This document shows, piece after piece, positions 23,205 to 35,943 of a stretch of 64,000 nt of DNA (its first letter is position 1; each line of letters opens with the position of its first letter). The stretch comes from Hyperoplus lanceolatus (lineage: Eukaryota > Chordata > Actinopteri > Uranoscopiformes > Ammodytidae). The DNA is taken from assembly GCA_026929865.2 (NCBI GenBank), contig CM049395.1:15454001-15518000 (forward strand), in the 5' to 3' direction. The position numbers and the translations under genes are program-made. Under the pieces are notes generated by a model. It searched no databases, had not been told where the DNA came from, and was given only the letters and a program-made list of their open reading frames with translations.

Positions 23205-23530
23205 CTTTGGATGTTCCTTTTGGTTTTTAGAAATGTATGTCGATGTTAAATTACAAAGCGTCATGTTCATACTAGAGTAAACATCAGAGTCGTACGATAA
23301 TAACACTAGCTACCCTCCGCACGCGGAAGTAGCGCGAGCGAGCTTGGTTCCCGTCAGGAGTCACGTGAAGACGTAGGAGTCACCTGACGTTTTATTTTAT
23401 TTTTTATTTTTTTGCAGCCATCAACAAACCAAAAATATCCCGACGTCGTCTCTTCTGCCTTCGGTCAATAGGAGTAAACTCCTCGCACCTGCATTTGTTG
23501 TTAACAGACAGACAGACAGAGAGGTAAGGT
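23205..23530. promoter_or_regulatory. Bidirectional promoter and 5' UTR exons of slc30a4 (-) and bloc1s6 (+)
   Basis: A minus-strand donor at 23204 (AAAG then GTAAGTC) marks a non-coding first exon for slc30a4. A plus-strand donor at 23523 (AGAGAG then GTAAGG) marks one for bloc1s6, whose next exon starts at 23727. Between them is a GC-richer stretch with an ETS-type motif (GCGGAAGT near 23322) and no TATA box. Two opposite first exons within about 250 bases imply a shared promoter. Confidence 0.65.
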
Positions 23531-23764
23531 GGCGAAGGCTGATGTTACACAGTTGTGTCATGTTGTGCATGTTATGAAGCAGCTATGCGAGCTAGCTCAA
23601 CGTTTACTTGGGCTACTCGATGTTGTGATAAGCTAATAGCCTACGTTATGACCCAGAGTTAGCTTTATTTTAACTGATCGTTTCCCCCTGATAAAACCGT
23701 GACAACCATCTCTCACTCCTGTTTAGGTTTAACAGCAGTCTCTGGGTCAACAGAGTTGTAGAAT

Positions 23765-26700
23765 ATGGAGGTAGAGGGGATGGAAGATGAAGGACCCTCG
23801 TCCCACAGTGAAGGTATGTGTGCTGATGATTTACCAGATGACTACCATTGTATTGGTCTACACATCGTCTGGCCTGCTGTGACCAGACTGCATGGACTTT
23901 GATATAGATTTAACCTTTGGCAATAACCAAAGTTTGGGCATATTATTTTATCTTATCAATGGTTAAAATCAATATAGCAGAGGCTGGTATCCTGACCTTT
24001 AACCCCTACTAAAAACCACCATGTGCATGTCCCAAAAAAAAGGCAATCCAAAATCTTCCTAAATCAATGTTATACCAGTTCTGCTTTATTCCATTCTAAT
24101 ATAGAGGTGCCTGAAAAAACGGATGTGTTATTCCAATTAATTCCATATATCTCTTTCTGGCTTTTATATGCCCACAGGTTTCAAACAGGTTTTGGGTGTG
24201 TAGATCAGAAGCAATGAGATAAAAGATCAGATGAGTTGTAAGATGGTTATCGTTGCAGACGAGTCAACATTGTGGAATTTTCATCCAATTAGATCAGGTC
24301 AGGTCAGGACAGTGTCTAGCGTCTAGCTACGGTGGAAGGGACATCAGCAACACAGGTTTTGCTCCCACTCTAGTTCTCTTTACTCACTGGTATAAAACAA
24401 AATGCTTTCATCAAAGTCATAAACAGCCAGCGTTCAGGTCTCCAGCATAAATGTTTCACTTTTTTTGTATTTTTCTTCTATACACCTTTAAAACAACATA
24501 GGCCTATATTAAACAAGTGATCATATTGTTGTAAACGAAACAATTATGAAATAAATTTCCATTCATTCATAAGCAATACACAGTTAAGCATTTTTATATT
24601 CTATATAATAAAACATTTTATTCAAACCCTAAAATGGTCTATCAATGTAAAATAAAATGGTTGTAGTCCATTTAAGGCAACATAAAAACCATAAATGCAA
24701 AACAAATAGTAAACAAATTGCAAAGCTAATCTTCAGAGGTTTTTATACAAGAACATGTCAAAAACATAATAAACAAAGCCCACCTGGTATATAAACAAAT
24801 GGCAGGAAGGGCTACATTTTCAATTTCTGCATGCTTATTGCTTATTATACAATAATTGTCATGTGATTATTGTGTTGAAAAATAAACAAGATATGGGATA
24901 GAGTGTACAATGTGTACAACTGTATCACTTAAAAATATGTTATTGTCAAATTTCAAGGGACTTTAGTGACACAAATCTTCTTCATACATTTTCATACTTG
25001 CAAAAATTGAAGAAAAACTGACTGCTGGTCTGAAGCCAATGTCGATCGAATTGAAGGAACTTCAAGCTGTGAATGTGAAGAAAGATCAGCTCTTGAAAGA
25101 GCTTGGAGATAAAATTGAAGACCAAGATCAACAAGCAAAAAACAGAGATGTGATAATGACAGGAATGGATATTAAACCTTGGTCGTATGCAGCTGCCGTG
25201 AAGGGAGATGATGAGGGCGATACAAGGAATGTGTCGGTGGAAATCCAGGTTGAAAGGTTCCTGAGAGGCAAAGGCATTAGTCTGGATCTGGAGAACGTGG
25301 ACTCTTGTTTTCTTCTCCCGAAGGGAAAATTCGCCGAAAAGTGTGCTGTCATTCTGAAATTTGTGAGTAGAAAGCATAAGATAAATCTGCTAAGTCAAGG
25401 CAAGAAGCTTAAAGGTGAACAAATTGGAATGAGTGAAAACTTAACCAAGAGAAATGCTAACCTGGCCTACCAAGCGAGAGGGCTAAAAAAATGTGGACGG
25501 GTCCAACAAACATGGACAAGAGATGGAAGAATCTTCATCAAAATGAATGGAGCTACACCCGAAGAAGCCAAAATTGTGCAAATCAGAACGGAGGAGGATC
25601 TGGTTCAATTCCGGAGGAAAGAGGACCTGATCAACCCAAGCAGCAAGAATGAGCAACACATCTGATGGGATAAATTATCATGATAGTCTGGAGTTATTAG
25701 CTAATCTTTGCGAGGATCCTAAATCATCGGACCAAAATGACATTATTGACCCTGATAATCATTTCTACAATAGAGGGAAAAGAGACTGTCAGTATCATAC
25801 AGAGGATCAATTCATCAGTTGCTTTCAATCAATTGGGAAATTGTCCATACTTCATTTTAATAGCAGAAGTCTCTACACAAATTTTTCGCATATTAAGGAA
25901 TACTTACAGAAATTCTCCAAACCATTCAACATCATTGCAGTGTCAGAAACATGGATTAAGGAAGGCAAATGCATGGACTTTGAACTTAAGGGTTATAAAC
26001 TGGTTTGTGTCAACAGAATTAACAAGAGAGGGGGAGGAGTGGCCCTTTTCGTTGATGAAAATATAAGGTTTGAAATCGTAAATAACATGTGTGCTGCAAT
26101 TGATAACCTAATGGAATGTGTGACTATTGAAATTCAAACGAATGATAAATGTTTAATTATCAGCTGTGTGTACAGAACACCCGATTCAAAAATGGAAGAC
26201 TTTATAGAATATGTGGGAGAATTATTTTCTAAGGCTAACCAAAAGAAGATATTTATCTGTGGGGATACTAACATTGATTTACTTAATATTACTCCTCTGA
26301 CTGATGAATTTGTAAATACACTGAACGTCATGGGCCTACAGCCCTTAATTACAAGGCCAAGCAGGATTACAATAAATAGTGCCACGTTAATAGACAACAG
26401 ATTTACGAATGTTATGGGGGATGTAATAGATAGTGGACTATTGATAAATGACATAAGTGACCATTTACCTGTATTTGCTATATACGATTGGAAACAAAAG
26501 TTGCAAATTAGACCAAACAAAGACGTATATGTTAGGCTGGAGACCGAGGAGAGGATAGAGGCATTGAAAAATGATTTATTGTCGCAAAATTGGGACTGTG
26601 TTTACAAGGAGAAGGATGTTAATGTAAGTTTTGAATTATTCCTGCAGATATTTCAAAGGCTGTATGAGAAAAATTGTCCACTAAAAAAGAGGGCCTTTAA

Positions 26701-29700
26701 GCAAAGACAGAATAAACAGTGGCTAACTAAATCCTTGAAAAATGCTTGTAAAAAAAAATACATTGTACAAAAGATTCATAAAAGCAAGGACACCACAGGC
26801 TGAGTTAAAATATAAAACCTATCTTAACAAGCTAAATATCATTCTCAGAGACTGTAAAACTAAAATATTTTTGCAAGCTTTTAGAAACAAATGCAAATTA
26901 CCCAAAAAAGCTGTGGGACATAGTGAACACAGTATTAAGAAATGACAGCAAAATACATAATTATCCTGAGTATTTCCATGAAAATAACGTTAAGTTGGAA
27001 AACATGAATACCGTGGCAAATAAACTAAACATTTTTTTTGTTATGGTTGGTCCGAATTTGGCCATGGGTATCCGTGACAGGTGTATGGGGGAGGCTTGGG
27101 AACAGGAAGACTCTCTTCAACACTCCATGTTTCTAAAGCCAGTCAAGGCCATCGAGATTAGTGAGATTTTACTGGGAATGCAACCAAAGACCTCAAGAGA
27201 CTCGCTGGGGCTTAACATGAAAATAATAAAATCAGTGCAAGAAAGTATTCTTCAACCTTTAACACATATTTGTAACTTATCTTTTCAAACAGGAATTTTT
27301 CCTTGTAGCATGAAAATAGCTAAGGTTATACCATTACATAAGAATGGAGACGAACACTCATTTACAAATTATAGACCAGTCTCAATTTTGCCACAATTTT
27401 CTAAAATTTTGGAAAAACTATTTAGCAATAGATTAGATGATTTCATTAATAAACATCAAATTCTTTATAACAGTCAGTTTGGCTTTAGAAAGAATCATTC
27501 CACGGCGCTGGCCTTGACTGAATCGGTAGAAATTATTAGTAGTGCTATAGATCACAAATTGTACTCTATAGGAATTTTTATAGACCTGAAAAAAGCTTTT
27601 GACACTATAAATCACGAGATCCTTCTCAATAAGCTTGAGAATTATGGCATTAGAGGTATAGCACGGGACTGGGTCAGAAGTTATTTACAGGACAGGAAAC
27701 AATATGTGAAATTAGGGGAGATCACATCGACATGCTTGGATATTGTTTGTGGGGTCCCTCAAGGGTCAATTTTAGGGCCGAAATTATTCCTGCTTTACAT
27801 AAATGATATTTGGAAAGTTTCGAAGGTCTTAAAGTTAATTTTATTTGCTGACGACACAAACATCTTCTATTCGGGGCATGATCTGAATAATATGGTTGAG
27901 ACTGTAAACATTGAATTGACAAAGTTACATGGGTGGTTAAACCGAAATAAGTTATCATTAAATTTGGAAAAAACTAAATTTATGTTGTTTGGTAGGAGAG
28001 CAGCAGATGTCTCTGTGAAAATCCAGGTAAATGGGATAGATATTGAAAGGGTCAAGCAACACAAAGTACTAGGGGTAATAATGGATGACAAGTTAAGTTG
28101 GAAACCACAAGTTAGCCATCTTAGGGGCAAAATAGCCAGGAGTATTTCTATACTTTGGAAATCACAATATTTTTTCAATCAAAAGGCCTTAACTGTATTA
28201 TATTGGACTTTAGTTTCCCCACATCTGTGTTACTGTGTTGAGGTGTGGGGAAACACTTACAAAGGTAAATTGCACCCATTGGAGATCCTTCAAAAAAGAG
28301 CAATAAGAATAATATATCAAGCAACTTACAGGGCACACACTAATAACTTCTTTATTGATGGTAGAATTCTCAAATTACGGGACGTAGTAAGTTACCACAC
28401 CGTTCAAATGATGTACAAGGCTTCAAAAAAAGCCTTCCTGTCAGTTTACAAGCAATGTTTGAAGAAAGAGGAGTCTCGCATGATTTAAGAAGAAAAAGAA
28501 GATTTACAGAGAAAAATATACGGACCACACTTAAATCATTTTCGATTTCTGTAAAGGGTATTAAATTATGGAATGAACTTGAGGAAGATATCACAGGGAG
28601 TTGCAGTTTGCGAATTTTCAAAAAAATGTATGTCTCTAAAATTATGGAAAATTATAGACTGAAAGCAGAACACTAAGATGCGGATAAAAGGTGGATGGCA
28701 CTATCATAACATTATTGTAAAAGAGAGGTCAGCAGAATGACTTGTTTGGGTTTGAATACTTTTGCAGTTGTGTTTACACTACCAGATAATGACATTGAAA
28801 AGGCCACAATAAAAGGGCAAAACAAACTCGGCATTGTACAGAAAATCAGAAAGGAGCAGAACTGATCTTAAAAGCTGAAGCAAGTGGATTAATCATGGAA
28901 CTGCTAAATTGGTCTCTAAATGCCATTGAATTGTGTTTTCTTCCTTTTTATTTTTTATTCTTTCTTTTATTTTTGACTTTTTATTTTTTTTATTTTTTTT
29001 TTTATTTTCTGTGATCAGTAAATGTGTATCTGATTTTGAATCTGATGAAAGTGGGGGCGGGACTCGATAAGCCTTAGGCTTCTTCCGTCACCCTTCGGAC
29101 AACACTATTTAAGATTTATGATGTGAAAGAGATAATTGTGTATTGTGTGGGATTGTCCGAAAGAAAAATAAATAAATAAATAAATACTTGACAGATCTGC
29201 AGCTTGCACAGGAGGAATCGTCACATATTGAGACCCCAGCTCCTGTAGAGAATGTCTTTGTGGATAAGCAAGCGGTGGACAAACTCACTGAGGGATTACT
29301 CTCTCACTACCTACCAGATCTACAGAACTCTAAACGAGCCCTTCAAGAGCTCACGTGAGTATTTACTGCTTTAGTGTTTCATTGCGTACAATCTTTGCAC
29401 CGGATGGTCAGTGGCGGCATGTTAACACTTGATAGGTACTGCAATATGTCTAAAACTCTTTTCCAAGTATAATTTCAATATGATTTTTTTTATAAACACC
29501 ACACAATGTGACAGTGTCAGGGGATCAGGATCAGGGTAAACAAGTGCCAAGACGGGCGCATTTATGCCTGTTATTTTCCCCCACTTCATTTGCAATCACT
29601 GATTTCAGTGATACGTTTTTTTTCGGGCGAGTTCAGTCACCTGATGAATAAGCTATGGTTGGATCCAAGTAATTCAAAAAGTATAAGTCGTTGTTTTTCT

Positions 29701-30672
29701 TTTCCTTGGCCTCCTTGGAAAACATTATAAGAAATCATTAACTATGTGAGAAGCAAACAACCAAAGTGCTAGGAGAATGTGTCAGAACTTAAAATGGCAA
29801 AAGCTGCTTGCATATTATTTTTTGATTTGCAAGCAGCAAAGGAATAAATAGGTCCATATTGAGGAAGGCCCCATGTTGAAGCCAGTAGACAGAAAGCAAA
29901 CGGTTTGCACCAAAACTGGATAGATGGGTTGACCAGTTGCTCTAATGCTGGCATTGTCACTATCAACAAGTTGCTGTTGTATAAAGTCATTTGAAACTAA
30001 ATTATGTGGAACATGTAGACTTGTTAAATATTCAGTAGGTTGTCCTTAAACATTGAGGGATGTTTGGCGGAGAATATTGTTGTGCAGTTGATTACATTTT
30101 GTTTTTCCCTTCTTCACTTTTGTCTCAACCAGGCAAAACCAGCTGATATTGTTGGACACACTAGACCAAGAAGTCACAAAGTTCAGAGATTGTAACACCT
30201 TACTGGACCTCAATTCACTGGTACGTTGGGACTTCATACTAATCTCTTTTACACTCATGTTGCTCTTTGTTTGTTATTTTATAACACCAGCCAGCAGGCA
30301 GGATTTCCAACCCAGTTTGTTGTCTTCAGTTTACAGAGGCCAAAGTTTACCACAATAAACTGGTGAACATCAGGAAAGAGATGATCATGCTCCATGAAAA
30401 GACCACTAAATTAAAGGTACCTCTCTTCTCAGTCAGATTTGGCATTAGTATACTCTGTTTGTCTTGCTCAAAGATAAGGAGAAGATATTGGTGGATTGGT
30501 GCAAGTTATTCAACGGAGCAGCTGACATAAGTTGCCTTATGTTTTCTCTCAGAAAAGATCTTTGAAGCTGCAGCAACATAGGCAGAAGGAGGCGCTGGAG
30601 AAGGAGCAGCAACGTGAGAAGGAACTCGAAAGAGAAAGGCAACTAATTGCCAAACCTGCTAAAAGAACGTAG
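23765..30672 (+). CDS. bloc1s6: BLOC-1 subunit 6 (pallidin)
   Basis: Coding exons are 23765-23813, 29195-29354, 30133-30220, 30330-30416 and 30553-30672; phases agree and give 167 residues (human: 172). Residues from about 36 onward match pallidin closely: AVDKLTEGLLSHYLPDLQ, then NQLILLDTLDQEVTKF, then VYHNKLVNIRKEM, then a charged coiled coil (EKEQQREKELERERQ) and the AKPAKR-type tail. Pallidin is a core coiled-coil subunit of BLOC-1, which sorts cargo to lysosome-related organelles such as melanosomes; it also binds syntaxin 13. The short N-terminus is acidic and poorly conserved. Intron 1 (5.4 kb) is mostly a LINE that ends next to the exon 2 acceptor. That acceptor is the only one keeping frame from exon 1. 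Confidence 0.95.
25039..25665 (+). pseudogene. LINE ORF1 protein
   Basis: A 208-residue frame with a charged N-terminus, a KPWSYAAAVKG motif (about residues 46-56) and a C-terminal nucleic-acid-binding-like region containing SENLTKRNANLAYQARGLKK. It overlaps ORF2 by 17 bases. The frame is open, but it belongs to a defective element. Confidence 0.7.
25649..28676 (+). pseudogene. LINE ORF2: endonuclease and reverse transcriptase, with frameshifts
   Basis: The first block (25649-26803) is an APE-type endonuclease: HFNSRSL, AVSETW, GGGVALFV, CGDTNIDLL and SDHLPVF. After frame changes in A-rich runs near 26755 and 26900, the reverse transcriptase follows (26923-28488): KVIPLHKNGD, NYRPVSILPQFSKILEK, FIDLKKAFDTINH, GVPQGSILGP and the active-site FADDTNIF. 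A third frame change near 28470 separates the C-terminal block RRKRRFTEKNIRTT from the rest, which ends at 28676. At least three breaks make it non-functional. Confidence 0.88.
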
Positions 30673-31287
30673 GAACTCTGAAGTATATTGACTGACCATA
30701 CAGGGAGTTTTGCATGTTTTTGCCTATTTATTAGATATCAAGTATATGTTGCATTACAGTGGAACACCTTTCACGAGTATGTAAGTGCGAGTATTTCGGA
30801 TTTCTTTCGGTTTTGGTATAATTTTATTATCATCATTTTTGCCTTTTTTGACAATACAGTAGAGAACCAAGCGAAGGGAGGGGTGGATCAGATGCAGCTA
30901 AGATTTGTCCGACAACCAAGCATTTTCTTGATCCCTTCCCTTACTTTTCTGGCTTTCAATTCATGTAGGTAATGTATTTAAGTATATATTCCATCAAGCT
31001 GAAAATGAACATATACTTTTGTTATTTGCCAAACCCACTTGTTTGATACACAATAATGAAGCTGACATGCTCATTAATATCACAATGCATTATTATTTTT
31101 TAAATGCTGCAGGTTAGACAAATAGTAGATTATACAATGCTTCTCAAACATCAATCTCAAACAGGTTTCATTTAACACAAGTAGAGACCAATTTATGTGG
31201 AGTTATGGTGTAAAAACCCAACCTCAGTCCAGGTTTACAACACCTTTCTGAAATACTTTTCAAAAGGTATATGGGGACAGCTTCTGC

Positions 31288-31293
31288 AATAAA
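31288..31293 (+). terminator. Possible polyadenylation signal of bloc1s6
   Basis: AATAAA about 615 bases after the stop codon. A later AATAAA near 31554 is an alternative. Confidence 0.35.
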
Positions 31294-31299
31294 ATGTGC

Positions 31300-33010
31300 C
31301 GTCAGGAATCTTATGAAGTTGTAAAAAAATAGGACTGAGTTCTGCTTCAAACATATTTTGGATTAAACTTTCCAACAGTTTTATAGAAATTACTATAAAT
31401 GTCTGTTATATAATTTTTGGTATTTCCGCTTTTTGTTTCTCCTGCTTGCCTTTTGTTATATTGAGTTGTTACTGGTTGTTTGACTTTCTACCTATGCTGC
31501 AGTAGAAAACAAATAATTTTTAGAATCAAAAGTGTGAAACCGTTTTTATTGAAATAAATGGATAAAGGCTATAATATGCTTTGAAAACTGGTTCACTTAA
31601 CAGACAGTACATATAAATGTAACTCTTAAGTACATGGTCTGAAACATGCAAAGACTCTGGCATGATCCTTATATGTCCAACATTTCCAAGATCACCACGA
31701 ATGGTTGTGCCCACCATCAACCTCCGATGACAAACTGAAGCACTCTCCAGAGGATGGAACAAATTACTCAAAGACACTTTCTGCAGCTGTTAAGACAATG
31801 ACCACAAGGATAATCAATATGTGTGCTGTCTTTTGTTAAAGATGAAGTGTTAATATGTCGTTGCTGGGCTGTGTGCCCTGTTAGTCCTGCATTTTATAAA
31901 AACAGGTATGTTGTTTGTAATCAAATAGGTCTGCCCTAAACTTGACTGACTGTATGTTTGTGGTTCAGATCAGATTTATGTGTCAGTGGCTGATACAAAT
32001 CTACCAAACACTGCTCTACCCCAAATCCAGCCACTGTAAATTGGTCCATCAGACCTTTCATGAAGCTTCTATGCACTACTTACACCTGAAACTGCTGTTT
32101 GTACAGTTAATAATTAAAGGTACTCAAACTGGTTTGAAGTGAAGTGACTTATTTTTCAATATTTTCTTCAAGTCCATCAAACATATGTGCACTGTGTGTG
32201 TGATAATTAGTACATATATAGTAACGCTACTAACATGGCTATCGGCTTCACACTTAAAATGGTTTCTCAAGTGTGTAACAGTGTCAATAGCAGCTTCCTC
32301 ATGTCCATAACATGGTGTACACTTCCTCTTTTCAGATGCACATGCACATGAACTGTATTATGTTTCCCAGTCCAACAGGTGTCAGCAGAGACTAGGTATA
32401 TGACTAGGTATATTTCACCTGATCTCGATCTGTGGATCACAGATATGCTATTTGGAAGGCCAAGTTTCTGTGACCACATACAACCTGAGTGGAATAACTA
32501 ACTTACTAATCGAAGTAAGTTCACCTTTTGTGTTATTTTCCTTTAATCAAAATGTTTGGGTCTTCTGTTCATTGCACACAATGGAATATTTAGGATGTAA
32601 ACCAATACTTTTCAATGCTGGTTTTTCATTGCATTTCTCTACTGACAGATTACCTGATCACCTTAGATGAAAAGTTAATTACGTTAACAAGCAGATAGAA
32701 AAGGAGCACCTGGGTTTTCTGACTCTTGTCCTCATTGGTTCCCAATTCTTCAGCCTCATCTTTTCCCCCACAGGCCTTAGATCGTCACTGAATTGGTAGA
32801 CGCTTAACACGTATTCAACAAACATTGTGTCTTTCCACACTCTTTGTCACCATTGTACCAGCCAAACACGCAGGAGTTTATTGACAGAAAAAAGCAGGTC
32901 ACATTCCAGCTCTTTCCCAACACAAGCGTGAGTCTGTTCCACCCCCTCCAATCACATAAAACTCTAATTTTATACTTACTACTACAGCAGGAAAGTCAGT
33001 CAAAACCAAC
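31300..33010. other. Intergenic DNA after bloc1s6
   Basis: AT-rich sequence without recognised genes or repeats. A short exon-like piece at about 32864-32899 (acceptor ACCAG, donor CAG then GTCACA) is not supported by any protein match I know. Confidence 0.4.
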
Positions 33011-33142
33011 ATGGCTTGCTGCACCCCCGCCCAGTCCTTCTTAGAGCGGAAACTGCACCACAGTGTGGCCACGAAGGGGTCCAGACTCCGGAAGAGGGGG
33101 GACGAGCATCCTGATTCTAGACTGATTAAAGTGCAAAATTAG
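33011..33142 (+). CDS. Candidate first exon of an unrecognised small gene
   Basis: A 43-codon frame (MACCTPAQSFLERKLHHSV, then a basic stretch with RLRKRG) has better codon texture than its surroundings. A donor-like AAA then GTGCAA at 33131 would join it in phase 0 to 33544-33588 (EEGANESSDGTVVSE). That could join in phase 0 either to 33642-33770 (GRRGKHKTPPFHPKPH, then an acidic end EWTAFLSK and stop) or to an exon near 37522. The 53-base intron 33589-33641 would be unusually short. I recognise no family. It may be chance. Confidence 0.2.
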   Translation: MACCTPAQSFLERKLHHSVATKGSRLRKRGDEHPDSRLIKVQN

Positions 33143-35939
33143 CAGATGCCATTTACATTGCTGTATTTAGATCATTTTAAGTGATTTAAAATGGAGTGAA
33201 TGAGGGATTGGAGCAGATACAGCACTGTTTCAGACTCCAAAAAGGCTTTGGCTGACCCTTTGGTCTCCAACCGTGGGAGAAAAATATAAAACGATTGAAT
33301 AAATATAACCAGACATTTCAAAATCTGACAAAAAAAGATAACTTATTTCCCTGGACTTTCAGACACACGTCGAGGTTCTCTCTTTTATTTATCATTACTA
33401 TTTGATTTATTCACTTCATAATAAGCTATTATCCGAGTGCGTTAGCTTTCGCTATGGCAAAATGATATTGTACCAACTGGATCTGCTTTTAATAAGTTAA
33501 TACGTGGGTTGAATATGGTCTCTGTTTTTGTTTTGTTTTTCAGGAGGAGGGGGCGAATGAGTCTTCAGATGGGACAGTGGTTTCCGAGGTTGGGCTTCTC
33601 CTCCCACAGGCGTTTTGGTTTTGACTTGTCTCTGTTTTTAGAAACTTGGCCGTCGGGGGAAACACAAAACCCCTCCTTTTCACCCAAAGCCACATGCGAG
33701 TCACAGACATGGAGCAGCAGCAGATGATGATGATGTTGTAGAGTGGACGGCCTTCCTGTCTAAGTAAACAGTGAATGACTCAGGGTGAGGAGTGGGAGGC
33801 TGTGGTCAGCAGCTTCAGACTGGCAGCACCAGGCCTCGCCCACACCCACCATAACAGGATATGGTCCTCATGGGCCCACACTGACGATGGTGGCATCATG
33901 TTATTATTTCCCTTACCATTTGGTTGGCGTGGTAGTATTCATGCACGCTGCGTACCATGTGAAGAGCTGGATTGAATCTTCTGGAAAACATATCTCTCTC
34001 TGTGGTGTTTTTGACCAACGGGACACAGGGAATGAGGTTATTTTCCCCTCGCAATCGGGTCTTATATAACGGTACATACGCACGTCTGGATAAGTGGGCA
34101 TGGAGAACATTTGTAATTAGGTTTCTGTGACTCAACAGATGGTGCACAGAAGATATTTATGCATCATAACAGTTTACCGTGCAACCGCCACGTCCTTTCA
34201 AAACAGTAATTTAAAATGTTCAAATTTATTCAAATGTTATGGATAAACCCAAGAAGAGAAAGTTAATTAATGACATATTTTTACTTTGTTTTGCTTGTGT
34301 TTTTTTTTAATGAAACCATATGAGAGGTTTTCAGGGGAAACCCCATGAGGGAACAACACTGGTTTAAGCTTGACTGATATCTTGCATTGGATCTTTTTAT
34401 TGTATGATCTTTTAAGTCACCATCTTAATCTGTAAAATAGCTCTTACCTACAGCTGTCAGATATAAATCTGGGTTGAATACAATATTTACCTCTGAAACT
34501 TTGGGTTGTAGTACAAAGTGGACATACTCTTTCCATCACAGATGAAAGCACAAAACTGAAATAAGAAATGTCCTAAAACTAAAAAGAAAAACTAAAAGTT
34601 GTTTGTCTGTGCTGTCACTTATATACAAACAGTACCAAAATAGACATTAAAATTCAAACAGTAGGTAATAAAGCAGGGGTTTAGGTTAATATCATGCATT
34701 AGTGGTGCATATTTATTACAGTTTTTCTGATCGCTAACCCACAGTCGGCACAACTGGAGCTCAATGTGCCACAGTCATTGGAGCTGAACAGTTCATTTCA
34801 CCTGCAAAACAGGCTCAGAGCAGCAAACACTATGAACCAGCTTCATTTAGATAAAACATACTGTCACTCAGAACACATTCAGAGTATAAACACTTGCATC
34901 AAACCCCAATACACAAATTCCAAACTTTTAATCTTTACAGTTTGAATAATTTGAGTTACTTCACACAAATAATGTAATATTTTCTTTGATGAAAGACTGA
35001 GATTATTTCACATGAAATTGTTTATTTTGTAACATACCAGTTTTTTAGGTAAACAAAAAGAAATGGAAATCAAATCAGAAGTTCGGTTCAATAGATAGAT
35101 ACATATTTTTATTATATATTGTATTGATAACATTTCCAAATTTCATATTTATATGTAGAAATATTCTATAATTGTAATACAGAAATCAATTCCTGTAATG
35201 TTGTCATTTACTGTAAGGATTCAACTCTCACATGTTTGTTTGCTGGAAAATTCATATTACAGATGCAACTTTAGATCTTTGTAGATTTGGTTTGACTCTC
35301 AACCCTCTCAATGACAGATTATGATTCACAACAGGGTAGCCTACATCAGTGTAGCCCTTACTGTATTTCATCAGAAGTTACAGCTCTATGTCTTCTAGGT
35401 CTTCCTCCACACATCCACACTCTCATTGCCACTCTTCTCCCTCTACCAACCTGTCTTCATTGCTCCATTTCCAAAATAAAGTATTTTTGAGCTTTCCCTA
35501 TTTACTGTAGGCTATATGTTCACTAAGAAGTCTAAAACAAGACACCTTCTTAGTGGTTCAGTTGAAATTGCAATCCGCAGTGTCTGAAATGCACCAGCTG
35601 AAATATATTCTGTTTTGAATGTGTGCTTTACAGTTGTGGCAGCAGTGTGTTAGCATTCGAACAAAGTGCTGGAAATCCACAGTGTGGTGCAGGTTGTGGT
35701 TAAGCCATGAGATAAGTGTGTAGGGTTTTGAAAATTGTGTTTAATCAATGAATAACGAGCTAGAGTTTGGTCCACATGAACTGCTGCTGTGCATAGTGTT
35801 GTTTGAGTTTTGCAAATGTCGCTCCAGTTGTGCCTACTTTGATTTAGCAATCAAAAAAAGTAATTAAATCAATACAAACCAGTTTACACAGTAACCTGGA
35901 GCTTTCTGGGCCTGTGAGTTCTAAACTGCTGTTTCTATG
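33143..35939. other. Intergenic DNA with candidate exons only
   Basis: Apart from the possible exons at 33544-33588 and 33642-33770, this is AT-rich sequence with no recognised gene or repeat. Confidence 0.4.
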
Positions 35940-35943
35940 TTAA

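Larger units (their letters stand above)
24965..29186 (+). mobile_element. Near-complete LINE (L2/CR1/Rex-like, jockey superfamily) in bloc1s6 intron 1
   Basis: ORF1 and ORF2 are followed by a 3' UTR (GGCTTCTTCCGTCACCCTTC near 29080) and an (AAAT)n tail at 29165-29186, all in the sense of the host gene. An open frame runs upstream of the ORF1 ATG back to about 24970, so the 5' edge is uncertain and may be truncated. Frameshifts in ORF2 show it is inactive, yet most motifs remain, so insertion is fairly recent. Confidence 0.85.
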
